Positions 23,736 through 31,520 of a stretch of 48,855 nt of DNA are shown here, in pieces (within the stretch, counting starts at the first letter, position 1; the number at the start of each line of letters is the position of its first letter). The notes beneath the pieces were generated by a model. It was not told the DNA's origin and did no database searches. It saw only the letters and a list, made by a program, of their open reading frames with translations. Location: the NCBI GenBank assembly GCA_964519345.1, contig CAZFKX010000015.1:1-48855 (forward strand), in the 5' to 3' direction. Both the position numbers and the translations under genes were made by a program. The stretch is from Persephonella sp964519345 (GTDB lineage Bacteria; Aquificota; Aquificia; Aquificales; Hydrogenothermaceae).

Positions 23736-26536
23736 AAAAGATAATACTCCTGTTCTTCTTTTATATACTGTTTGTTTGGAAGGCATATCCCTCTGTTCAG
23801 ATAAAAGTTCCTGAAGTTGTTTTTCCAATCGAGATAATAGCTGAAAAGAGGGAAGAATTACCTCCATTAAAACCTCCAGATGTTATAGATTTTAAAGAAG
23901 AATTGAAAATAGAAATCTTCACTAAAGATATAAAACCAGTGCCGCCATACACGGTTAATCCTCCTGTTGTTAATATGGAAAAACCTCAGGCTGTTCTCGG
24001 TATTCCTGAGAAAAATGCACTTCTTGCAGATAGTATAGAAGCTTTCTTTACGGGGAATTTTATAACAGCAAGGGAAAAACTTGAAAAACTTATAAAAAAG
24101 TATCCTGATACGTCATTTTCAGGAACAGCTCATTATCTTCTTGGTCTTATTTACTACAGGATGGAAAATAAGAAAGATTCGTATAAATACTTCAAAGAAG
24201 GCTGTTTTCACAAGTATGTTTTCCCTCAGAAGGATGCATCATGTATATCTGCAGCCATATTATCATTTCAGTTGGAGAAAACAGATGAAACAGATCAGCT
24301 TCTAAGAAGGATAAAGTATGAGGATATAAACAGTATGTTCCTCCACGCTGTAAATTTTGTTATGAGATCTGATATAAAAGAAGGATATAACCTGTTAAAG
24401 GATATAGACTGTACAGATCTTGATATAAATTTTGTCGAGTACTGTCATTATATTAAGGGATACGTTGATTTCAGCAGAAAAAATTATGAAGAGGCAGAAA
24501 AGAGTATAAAAAAAGTAAAAGATAAGATATATACAAAACATCTTCTCATTCTTAAAGGTTTTATCTCTCTTGATTCTGGAAATATAAAAAAAGCTGAGGA
24601 CTTTTTTAATAGATTTCTTGAAGGATATGGAACTGTAGAAAAGATATCTGATTATGTAATATATGGACTGGGAATAGTAGATATAAAAAAAGGAGATCTT
24701 AAAGGGGCTTTTGAAAGAGCAGGTTCTTTAGAGCCGCGGAACAGAAAGCTGTCCCAGAATCTTTATATTCAGCTTGCAGATATATACTCTGAAAAGAATG
24801 ATTTTGAAACAGCTTTTGCACTTTTACAAAAATCTCTACAGGTATCGAAACTTTACAAGGACTTTCTGAAGAAAAAATTAGCGATAACCGCTTACAACAG
24901 AGGAAAGTACGAATATGCATATCTGATAATGAAAGGGATTGATACGCCTGATTTCTATCTTTATACAGGATTTACACTTATGAAAATGGGGAAAATGCCT
25001 CTGTCAGCCGATTATTTTGAAAAGGCTGTGGATTATTCCGTTTCTGAAGATATAAAAAGTAAGGCTCTAAAATATTTGACATACATATATCTAAGACTAA
25101 ATAAAGATCAGAAATTTTTAGAATCTGTAAAAAAGTTGAAGGCTCTTGATCCTGAATACTCAAAAAATATGCTTGGATGGTTTTTCTTTAAAAAAAGAAA
25201 TTATGCCAAAGCGTATGAAGCATTTACAGATAACTATATGAGGGCTGTCAGTGCATTTAATGCAGGAGATCTTGAAAAAGCACACAGTCTGATAAAGGGG
25301 AAAGATGATAGAAGAAGCAGATTTCTGCTTGCATATATTTTTATGAGAAAGGGAGATATTGACAGTGCAAGGAAAATATTAAAAGAGCTTTCCAAAGGGA
25401 ATGATATAATCGCAGAACAGGCGGGATATCTTTATGCATACTCTTACTTTTCTGAGGGCAAATATCTTGAAGCTGTTAATGCTTTTGGTGAGTATGCTGA
25501 AAAATATAAAGATACAGAACTTGGTAATCTTGCAACATTGAGAATGGCAGATAGTTATTACAATGCGGGACAGAAAGAGAAAGCGAGAAAAATATACCAG
25601 CAGTTTATAGAGGAACACGCAAACACACCAGAGGCTATAGATGCTGCATATCAGCTTACTGTCCTTGAGATGGAAGAGTCGGGAGCTGATGTTGCCTCTC
25701 AGATAGAGAGGTTCATCCAGAAATATCCACAGTATCCATTTGTATCCCTTTTGAAATTACAGCTTGGAGATCTATATACAGAGAAACAGGAGTATGAAAA
25801 AGCTGAAAAGATTTATAGAGAACTTATAGAATCTGATATTAAAGAGTCTGAATATGCACTTTTCAAACTTGGATATTTAAAGTATGTGTCAGGTGAGAAA
25901 GATCAATCTGTAAGGATACTTACGAAATATATAAAAATCTATCCAAAGGGTGAGTTTAATGTCCAAGCAAAGGAACTTCTTGCAAAGATATTTGAGGAGA
26001 AAGGCGATCTTGATAAGGCTATAGCTGTGATGAAAATGCTTCCTGCAACGGATGAAAACAAATTTAAACTTGCGATGCTTTTATACAAGGCGGGAAAATA
26101 CACAGAAGCAAAGAGTTATTTTGAGGAAATATATACAAGATTTCCAAAATACAGGGCTGATATAGCTTTTTATCTTGGGAAAATACAGTTTGAGAATGGG
26201 TATTACCAGAATGCGTTAAGATATCTTGAAGAGGCTTTAAACAGCTCTGATTATAATAATGTTGCTGAAAGCAACTATCTTATTGGTCTTATTTATGAAA
26301 AGCTGGAGGATCTTGAAAATGCTTTAAACAATTTTATAAATGTTATATATTTATATCCTGACGCTGAAGAGCAGGTAATAAAGGCAAGATTGAAAGTTGC
26401 CGAAATAATGAAAAAGCAGGGAAGAAGATCTGAAGCTTCCTGTATTTTAAAACCTATAGATCAAGACCGGCTGACTGAAGAACAGAAAGAGGTTTTTCAA
26501 AATTTAATTAAGAATCTTCCAGAATGTTTTGAATAA
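23732..26536 (+). CDS. Large exported tetratricopeptide-repeat protein
   Basis: A 934-aa protein with a signal peptide (MKKIILLFFFYILFVWKAYP), a Pro-rich region (about 30-90) and then TPR-type helical pairs to the end, for instance KYPDTSFSGTAHYLLGLIYY, NLATLRMADSYYNAGQKEKA and AESNYLIGLIYEKLEDLENA. It is directly followed by a TolQ/ExbB-TolR/ExbD pair 8 nt downstream. Outer-envelope TPR proteins next to TolQR-like motors occur in Tol-Pal (CpoB) and in the Myxococcus gliding motor, so this protein probably works with the motor in the periplasm. No TolA, TonB or Pal gene is adjacent. It overlaps ribF by 4 nt. Confidence 0.8.
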   Translation: MKKIILLFFFYILFVWKAYPSVQIKVPEVVFPIEIIAEKREELPPLKPPDVIDFKEELKIEIFTKDIKPVPPYTVNPPVVNMEKPQAVLGIPEKNALLADSIEAFFTGNFITAREKLEKLIKKYPDTSFSGTAHYLLGLIYYRMENKKDSYKYFKEGCFHKYVFPQKDASCISAAILSFQLEKTDETDQLLRRIKYEDINSMFLHAVNFVMRSDIKEGYNLLKDIDCTDLDINFVEYCHYIKGYVDFSRKNYEEAEKSIKKVKDKIYTKHLLILKGFISLDSGNIKKAEDFFNRFLEGYGTVEKISDYVIYGLGIVDIKKGDLKGAFERAGSLEPRNRKLSQNLYIQLADIYSEKNDFETAFALLQKSLQVSKLYKDFLKKKLAITAYNRGKYEYAYLIMKGIDTPDFYLYTGFTLMKMGKMPLSADYFEKAVDYSVSEDIKSKALKYLTYIYLRLNKDQKFLESVKKLKALDPEYSKNMLGWFFFKKRNYAKAYEAFTDNYMRAVSAFNAGDLEKAHSLIKGKDDRRSRFLLAYIFMRKGDIDSARKILKELSKGNDIIAEQAGYLYAYSYFSEGKYLEAVNAFGEYAEKYKDTELGNLATLRMADSYYNAGQKEKARKIYQQFIEEHANTPEAIDAAYQLTVLEMEESGADVASQIERFIQKYPQYPFVSLLKLQLGDLYTEKQEYEKAEKIYRELIESDIKESEYALFKLGYLKYVSGEKDQSVRILTKYIKIYPKGEFNVQAKELLAKIFEEKGDLDKAIAVMKMLPATDENKFKLAMLLYKAGKYTEAKSYFEEIYTRFPKYRADIAFYLGKIQFENGYYQNALRYLEEALNSSDYNNVAESNYLIGLIYEKLEDLENALNNFINVIYLYPDAEEQVIKARLKVAEIMKKQGRRSEASCILKPIDQDRLTEEQKEVFQNLIKNLPECFE

Positions 26537-26550
26537 AAGGAGGAATGAGC

Positions 26551-27192
26551 TTGGAATATGTAATACAGATCTTTCAGAAAGGTGGACCTTTAATGTATCC
26601 CCTTCTATTTTTAGGTGTTCTTGCAGTTGCTTTTATTATAGAAAGAGCTTTTTCCCTGTCCTTCAAAAGATGTTTTCCTGTAAAAAAGATAGAAGAGATA
26701 GATTTTTATCTTAAGGAAGGAAGGGTTCCCGAGGCTTTAACAGTTGCGAAATCTTCAAACAGCGTTGCAACAAGTCTTATAGCAGGAATACTTGAAGCTT
26801 TTGTTAAAGGGAGAAGATCTGAAAATGATCTAAGACTTGCTGCTGAAGAAGCTGCAAGAATGGAAATACCTAAGCTTGAAGGATATGTTAATGCGATGGG
26901 TGCAATAGCAGCTATAGCTCCTATACTTGGATTTCTTGGAACTGTAACAGGTATGATTCAGGTTTTTGAAGCTTTATCACTTGAAGGACTCAGCAATCCT
27001 GAACTTCTTTCAAAAGGTATATCACAGGCTCTTGTAACAACAGCTTTTGGTCTTTCTATAGCAATACCTTCACTTGCCGCTTACTGGTATTTTAAATCAA
27101 AGGTTAACTTTCTCGTTACACAGCTTGAGAGTCTTGCAGTTGAGCTTGTATATCAGCTGACCAATATTGATAAAGAAGGAAGAGAGAGATGA
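26551..27192 (+). CDS. TolQ/ExbB/MotA-family proton channel subunit
   Basis: Inner-membrane stator subunit that, with its TolR/ExbD partner, uses proton flow to do work on the envelope. Three membrane segments are visible: MYPLLFLGVLAVAFIIERAF; a second with AIAPILGFLGTVTGMIQVFEA, the family signature; and a third with ALVTTAFGLSIAIPSLAAYWY. AGGAGG ends at 26543, leaving 1 nt to the ATG at 26545 but 7 nt to the in-frame TTG at 26551, so I prefer TTG (MEYVIQIFQK...). It overlaps the next gene by 4 nt. TolQ, ExbB and AglR-type cannot be separated by eye. Confidence 0.9.
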   Translation: MEYVIQIFQKGGPLMYPLLFLGVLAVAFIIERAFSLSFKRCFPVKKIEEIDFYLKEGRVPEALTVAKSSNSVATSLIAGILEAFVKGRRSENDLRLAAEEAARMEIPKLEGYVNAMGAIAAIAPILGFLGTVTGMIQVFEALSLEGLSNPELLSKGISQALVTTAFGLSIAIPSLAAYWYFKSKVNFLVTQLESLAVELVYQLTNIDKEGRER

Positions 27193-27587
27193 ACTTCAGA
27201 AAGTTCAGCAGGCTTGAGGACAACAGCAATTTTATAGTCGATATGACAGCTCTTGTTGATATAGCTTTTATAATAATACTTTTTCTCGGAATAGTCAGCA
27301 CACTTGCACCTATATCCTCTATAAATGTAGAGCTTCCAAAAGCAACAACAGAAAAAACATCTGTAGAACCTTTAAAGATAACTGTTGATAAGGATGGAAA
27401 CTATTACATAAGAAATAAAAAAGTGTCTGAAAAGGATATAGCTGAGTATATAAAAAGCCAGACGAGTAAAACTCTTGTTATAATCGCAGATAGAAGGGTT
27501 CAATACGGAAAGGTTGTTAAGGTGATGGATATAGCAAAACAAAACGGAATAGAGGAGATAAATATAGCTACAAGAAGAGGCAGATAA
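27189..27587 (+). CDS. TolR/ExbD-family channel partner
   Basis: A 132-aa protein with one N-terminal membrane helix containing the essential Asp (FIVDMTALVDIAFIIILFLG) and a periplasmic domain (EPLKITVDKDGNYYIRNKKV ... KTLVIIADRRVQYGKVVKVM) typical of TolR/ExbD. Its start overlaps the TolQ-like gene (ATGA). It completes the motor pair; no third component (TolA/TonB) is found before rimM begins 5 nt after its stop. That leaves the upstream TPR protein as the only visible partner. Confidence 0.9.
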   Translation: MNFRKFSRLEDNSNFIVDMTALVDIAFIIILFLGIVSTLAPISSINVELPKATTEKTSVEPLKITVDKDGNYYIRNKKVSEKDIAEYIKSQTSKTLVIIADRRVQYGKVVKVMDIAKQNGIEEINIATRRGR

Positions 27588-27592
27588 AAAGG

Positions 27593-28102
27593 ATGGGAGA
27601 AAAAAAGGAGGATTTTGTAATAGCAGGGAAGATACATGGAACACACGGCATTAAAGGTTATCTTAAGATAGAGATATTCCCACCGAACTTTGATCTTCCT
27701 GACGTTGTTTATATAAAAGATAAGGAAGGAAGTTTTGTTCCACTTTATGTTGAACACTTCTCAAAAAAGAAAAATCTTGTAAAGTTCAAGGGTTACGATG
27801 ATATGGATAAAGCAAAAAAAATAAAACATAGATATTTTTATGTTGAAAGCCACAGACTTCCGCAACTTGATAGAGATCAGTTTTATGAATATCAGCTTCT
27901 TGATATGGATGTGGTGTTTAATGGAAAAGTTATAGGAAAAATAATAAAAGTTGACGATAGGCTTCCAACTGCATATCTGATAATAAGATGTGTAGATGAT
28001 AAAATCAGACACCTTCCTTTTATAAAAGAGTTTGTTAAGGATGTTGATACTAAAAGTAATAAAATTGTTGTTGATCTTCCAGAAGGATGGTTTAATCTTT
28101 AA
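27593..28102 (+). CDS. rimM: 16S rRNA processing protein RimM
   Basis: Assembly factor for the 30S subunit head. 169 aa: N-terminal RimM domain with FVIAGKIHGTHGIKGYLKIE, and C-terminal PRC-barrel with QFYEYQLLDMDVVFNGKVIG, RLPTAYLIIR and HLPFIKEFVKDVD ending KIVVDLPEGWFNL. The start (ATG at 27593, MGEKKEDFVIAG) is 5 nt after the preceding stop. It usually sits with rpsP and trmD; here it is with motor genes and phoH/ybeY, two further ribosome-maturation-type genes. Confidence 0.93.
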   Translation: MGEKKEDFVIAGKIHGTHGIKGYLKIEIFPPNFDLPDVVYIKDKEGSFVPLYVEHFSKKKNLVKFKGYDDMDKAKKIKHRYFYVESHRLPQLDRDQFYEYQLLDMDVVFNGKVIGKIIKVDDRLPTAYLIIRCVDDKIRHLPFIKEFVKDVDTKSNKIVVDLPEGWFNL

Positions 28103-28165
28103 GCTTGAAATTATTAGATTTTGGATAAATTATCACAGTAAAATTTCATAAGGAGGTTGATAAAA

Positions 28166-29128
28166 ATTTTAAAGTTAGAAGTACAGATACCTGTAGAGGC
28201 ATTTTTTAACGTTGTTGGTAATAAAGATGAAAATATTAAGTTCTTTGAAGAGATATTTGGTATAACCATATTCGCAAGGGGAACAAGCCTTATAGCTGAA
28301 GGTTCTCAAGAGGCACTTGACAGATTTGAGGAATTTTTAGAAAGGGTATCATCCTATTTTGAGGTTGGGCATGTGCTGTCTCCTCAGGATGTTAGAGATC
28401 TTGCTGTAGGATTTAAGGCTGAAACTGAGATAAAAGAAAAGCCTTATAGAGAAGAAGGGGAAACGATCCTTTTTACACATAGAAAAAAACCTATAATGGC
28501 AAAAACTCCTACGCAGAAGCTTTATGTAGAAACAATAAAGAAAAATGATATAACCTTTGGTGTTGGTCCTGCTGGAACGGGAAAAACTTATCTTGCAATG
28601 GCAGTAGCTGTTTCTTATCTAAAGCAGAACAGAGTGAACAGGATAATACTTACAAGACCTGCTGTTGAGGCAGGAGAGAAGCTTGGATTTCTCCCTGGAA
28701 GTTTAACGGAAAAAGTAGATCCATATCTTAGACCTCTTTATGATGCCCTGTATGAGATGGTTGATGCTGGAAAGATAGCTGATATGCTTGAGAAAAATAT
28801 TATAGAGATTGCTCCACTTGCATTTATGAGGGGAAGAACATTAAACGATGCATTTATTATTCTTGATGAGGCACAGAATACAACAAAGGAACAGATGAAG
28901 ATGTTCCTGACGAGAATTGGTTTTGGTTCTAAAGCTGTTATAACAGGAGATGTAACACAGATAGATCTTCCAAAAGTATCCCAGTCAGGTCTTATACAGG
29001 CTCTTGATGTTTTAAAGGATGTTAAAGGTATAGGATTTGTTAGATTTACGGAAAAAGATGTTGTGAGACATCCTGTAGTTCAGAGAATTATAAAAGCTTA
29101 TGATAAATATGAGAAGGAAAAGGAATGA
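28166..29128 (+). CDS. PhoH-like ATPase (YbeZ type), probable non-AUG start
   Basis: P-loop ATPase/helicase-like protein linked to RNA metabolism and to YbeY, whose gene overlaps its 3' end by 4 nt. Walker A GPAGTGKTYLAMA, RPAVEAGEKLGFLPG, Walker B IILDEAQN and ITGDVTQIDLP are all present; the N-terminal 80 residues form the KH-like domain of the family. Start choice is hard: AGGAGG (28151-28156) touches the TTG at 28157, leaving no spacer. The in-frame ATT at 28166, 9 nt downstream, would give M-L-K-L-E-V-Q-I-P-V-E-A, matching the usual start of the family. AUU starts are rare (infC, pcnB). I give 28166; 28157 is the alternative. Confidence 0.85.
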   Translation: MLKLEVQIPVEAFFNVVGNKDENIKFFEEIFGITIFARGTSLIAEGSQEALDRFEEFLERVSSYFEVGHVLSPQDVRDLAVGFKAETEIKEKPYREEGETILFTHRKKPIMAKTPTQKLYVETIKKNDITFGVGPAGTGKTYLAMAVAVSYLKQNRVNRIILTRPAVEAGEKLGFLPGSLTEKVDPYLRPLYDALYEMVDAGKIADMLEKNIIEIAPLAFMRGRTLNDAFIILDEAQNTTKEQMKMFLTRIGFGSKAVITGDVTQIDLPKVSQSGLIQALDVLKDVKGIGFVRFTEKDVVRHPVVQRIIKAYDKYEKEKE

Positions 29129-29586
29129 ATAGAATTCTTATAAATAAGGAGTTATATGACAGACAGATAACAAAAAAGTTCATAAAAGAATCTGCCGAAA
29201 AGATACTTGAATATATGGGAATAGACAAAGCTGAGGTAAGTATAACTCTCACTGATGACAGAACTATACAGAGCATAAATAAGGAATGGAGAGGGAAAAA
29301 CATGCCGACGGATGTTTTATCTTTCCCTATAGATGAAAAGCCGCCTAAGTACAGATACAGAGTACTTGGAGATATTGTTATTTCACTTCCATATGCTAAG
29401 AGACAGTCTGAGGAAATAGGACTTTCTTACAGAGAAGAAGTAATAAGACTGCTTATACATGGTATTCTTCATCTTTTAGGTTACGATCATGAAAGATCAA
29501 AAAAAGATGAAGATATAATGTTCAGCCTACAGGATCAGATCTTTGAGAATCTTTCGTCCTACTTTTCTAAAACCACCCATACATAA
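29125..29586 (+). CDS. ybeY: Endoribonuclease / rRNA maturation factor YbeY
   Basis: Zinc-dependent protein needed for 16S rRNA 3'-end maturation and ribosome quality control. 153 aa with TDDRTIQSINKEWRGKNMPT, TDVLSFP, GDIVISLP and the metal motif LLIHGILHLLGYDHE (H-x3-H-x5-H). Coupled to the PhoH-like gene by ATGA overlap, the normal bacterial arrangement. Its last 28 nt overlap, tail to tail, the end of the LPP20-type lipoprotein gene on the other strand, and no terminator is visible between them. Confidence 0.95.
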   Translation: MNRILINKELYDRQITKKFIKESAEKILEYMGIDKAEVSITLTDDRTIQSINKEWRGKNMPTDVLSFPIDEKPPKYRYRVLGDIVISLPYAKRQSEEIGLSYREEVIRLLIHGILHLLGYDHERSKKDEDIMFSLQDQIFENLSSYFSKTTHT

Positions 29587-30173
29587 AGATCTCCTGTTTT
29601 CGGATCTATCCATTCATCCATAACTTTTGTATTCTTTAGATACGCCTCTGCTTCCTGTTTTGATAAAGATCTGATCTTTGATCTGTAGTACTGAATTGTT
29701 TTTGTATCAATATTTATTTTTTCTGTTGTTACCTCTGTATTAACCAGAAGTTTTATCTGTTTTGTAAGATTTGCCTGTGCTATGGCTACAGCTGTTCTTT
29801 TCTGCTGGGGATACCCGCCTCTCGTCTTTTTAGCTATTCCTACAGCTCCAAGGTATCCGTTGTAGTTAGGATTGTAAACCCATATAGGATAACCATTTTT
29901 TAATGGATATTTTGTTCTGATATCTCTTTTGGTAGTTTTTATCTCCCTCTTTACAGTTTCAGGTTTTTTCTTTATTTCTTTATCCTCCATAGGAAGCTTG
30001 AGCTGTTCAACAGGTTTATCAGCTTCCTCCTCAAGCTCTTCAAAAGCTTTTCTTGCCTTTTCCTGTTGAACTTCATAAGGACTTTGTTTTACAGTTTTTT
30101 TTCCTCCACATGAGATTGAGAAAAAGATTAAAAATAAAATAATAAGTGAGTATAAAGGTAATTTTACCATCAC
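29559..30173 (-). CDS. LPP20-family lipoprotein
   Basis: A roughly 204-aa lipoprotein. The signal peptide (LPLYSLIILFLIFFSIS) ends at a Cys followed by GGKK. Then comes a long Lys/Glu-rich tether (about 30-85) and a C-terminal LPP20 domain: YPIWVYNPNYNGYLGAVGIA with downstream KRTAVAIAQANLTKQIKLLV and TGDLYVWVVLEK. Start is GTG (30173) or the next ATG (30170), with GGAGG 5 nt before the GTG. It is divergent from the CsgG-family gene, and its LPP20 domain is the same type as two lipoproteins downstream of csgG, so it likely belongs to that system. LPP20 proteins include the Helicobacter antigen LPP20 and FlgP. Confidence 0.75.
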   Translation of the reverse strand: MMVKLPLYSLIILFLIFFSISCGGKKTVKQSPYEVQQEKARKAFEELEEEADKPVEQLKLPMEDKEIKKKPETVKREIKTTKRDIRTKYPLKNGYPIWVYNPNYNGYLGAVGIAKKTRGGYPQQKRTAVAIAQANLTKQIKLLVNTEVTTEKINIDTKTIQYYRSKIRSLSKQEAEAYLKNTKVMDEWIDPKTGDLYVWVVLEK

Positions 30174-30206
30174 AGTATCCTCCCAGGTATTTACTATAAT
30201 ATTAAT

Positions 30207-30230
30207 TCACTTATAATTATAAATAAGTGA
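30207..30230. promoter_or_regulatory. 24-bp palindrome between divergent lipoprotein and csgG-like genes
   Basis: TCACTTAT-N8-ATAAGTGA, a perfect 8-bp inverted repeat. TATAAT hexamers read from its centre on either strand, so it may be an operator at face-to-face promoters. The whole 132-nt gap is also flanked by a 9-bp inverted repeat (TCCTCCCAG / CTGGGAGGA) formed by the ribosome sites of the two genes. Confidence 0.4.
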
Positions 30231-30305
30231 TATCTTTCATTCTTAATAACATAATATAAAAATATGATGATTTAATAACAAAAGATCAATCTGGGAGGAG
30301 CAGAT

Positions 30306-31505
30306 ATGAGAATTCAAAAGGCTGCCGTTTTTTGTGTATCTGTTGCTGTGTCTTTATTCCTTGCCTCATGTGTAGGTGGTGTTAAGGAGGTTGATCCCAC
30401 AGCCTTTCAGATAACGCCACTTGACAGAAAGGTTGAAGAGATTCCTGATGCCTGTAAAGCTGCCTATGAGATGGCGATTCCAAGGGTTGCAGTTGTAGAT
30501 TTTACAAATAATACAACCTTTGATGCCGCCAAGGTTTTACAGTCTCAAGAAACAGGACAGTATAAAGAGGCGACAGTAGGGGGAGCAGGTGTTGGAGTTG
30601 CCCCAGGAGCTATAGGTATAGTTTACGGTGAGGCAACAGCAGGAGATTACCAGAAACAGCTTGAGATGGTTACAAGGGATGTAAACGCAAAACTTGGAGA
30701 AAGTGTTGCAGAGGGTGTTACTGCACAGCTTGTTGAGATGGGAGGTACAAAAGTATATACAAGAAGGGATCTCCAGAAAGTAATACAGGAACAGCAGTTT
30801 CAGCAGTCTGGTCTTACGGATGTTAACACACTTGTTCAACTTGGAAAGCTTGCCGGTGTTAAGTATATAATTACTGGTTCTGTAAACAATGTTAATCTTA
30901 AATGGATATCGGCTGAGTATGCTAAGAAAGGTCTTTCTCAGCATCTTGGTCTTGTCGGTGCTATAGCGGCAGCTGCTATCGAAACACAGGAAGGCTGGAA
31001 CCTTTCTACAGATCTTACGATAAAGATTATAGATGTTGAGACAGGTGAGGTTGTTCTTGCAAAGAATATTTCTGGGAAGGAAGTTCTTGGGAAAACACCA
31101 CAGCTAACATTTGACGCTATTATCGGTGGTATAAAAAAAGCAGCTATGAACGCAATAGCCGAAGCCAGAGAGGATCTTTCAAAATATTTCAAGGTAAGAG
31201 GCTATATAATACAGACAAGAACATCACCTGATAAGAAATTGAGATATGCTCTTATAAATGTTGGATCTAAAGCAGGTATTCAGCCCGGTCAGGAATTTTA
31301 CGTTTATACATTCCAGGTTGTTGTTGATCCATTTAAGAAAACTGAAGAGTGTGATATGGTCAAACTTCCTGTTACACTTGAAGTAACCAATCAGATTCAG
31401 GATAACAAAGCATGGACTGTTGTAAAAGGAGATGAAAATCAGATAGTAAGGGTTAGAGTTGGTCAGCTTGTTGAAAGAAAACCTATGAAAGAGGGTTTAT
31501 TCTAA
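30306..31505 (+). CDS. CsgG-family outer-membrane lipoprotein
   Basis: A 399-aa lipoprotein (LASC, Cys22) with the CsgG fold: RVAVVDFTNNTTF, then LGESVAEGVTAQLVEMGGTK, VYTRRDLQKVIQEQQFQQSGLT, AGVKYIITGSVNNV, LTIKIIDVETGEVVLAKNISG and a C-terminal beta domain (GSKAGIQPGQEFYVYTFQVV). In curli systems CsgG forms a nonameric secretion pore. Many CsgG-family proteins instead form rings or carry other cargo, and here no curli subunit (csgA/B), csgE or csgF gene is present. GGGAGGAG is 6 nt before the ATG. It starts a plus-strand set with a FlgT-like protein, two LPP20-type proteins and a transglycosylase. Confidence 0.85.
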   Translation: MRIQKAAVFCVSVAVSLFLASCVGGVKEVDPTAFQITPLDRKVEEIPDACKAAYEMAIPRVAVVDFTNNTTFDAAKVLQSQETGQYKEATVGGAGVGVAPGAIGIVYGEATAGDYQKQLEMVTRDVNAKLGESVAEGVTAQLVEMGGTKVYTRRDLQKVIQEQQFQQSGLTDVNTLVQLGKLAGVKYIITGSVNNVNLKWISAEYAKKGLSQHLGLVGAIAAAAIETQEGWNLSTDLTIKIIDVETGEVVLAKNISGKEVLGKTPQLTFDAIIGGIKKAAMNAIAEAREDLSKYFKVRGYIIQTRTSPDKKLRYALINVGSKAGIQPGQEFYVYTFQVVVDPFKKTEECDMVKLPVTLEVTNQIQDNKAWTVVKGDENQIVRVRVGQLVERKPMKEGLF

Positions 31506-31520
31506 AAAGAGAGGGAAGAG

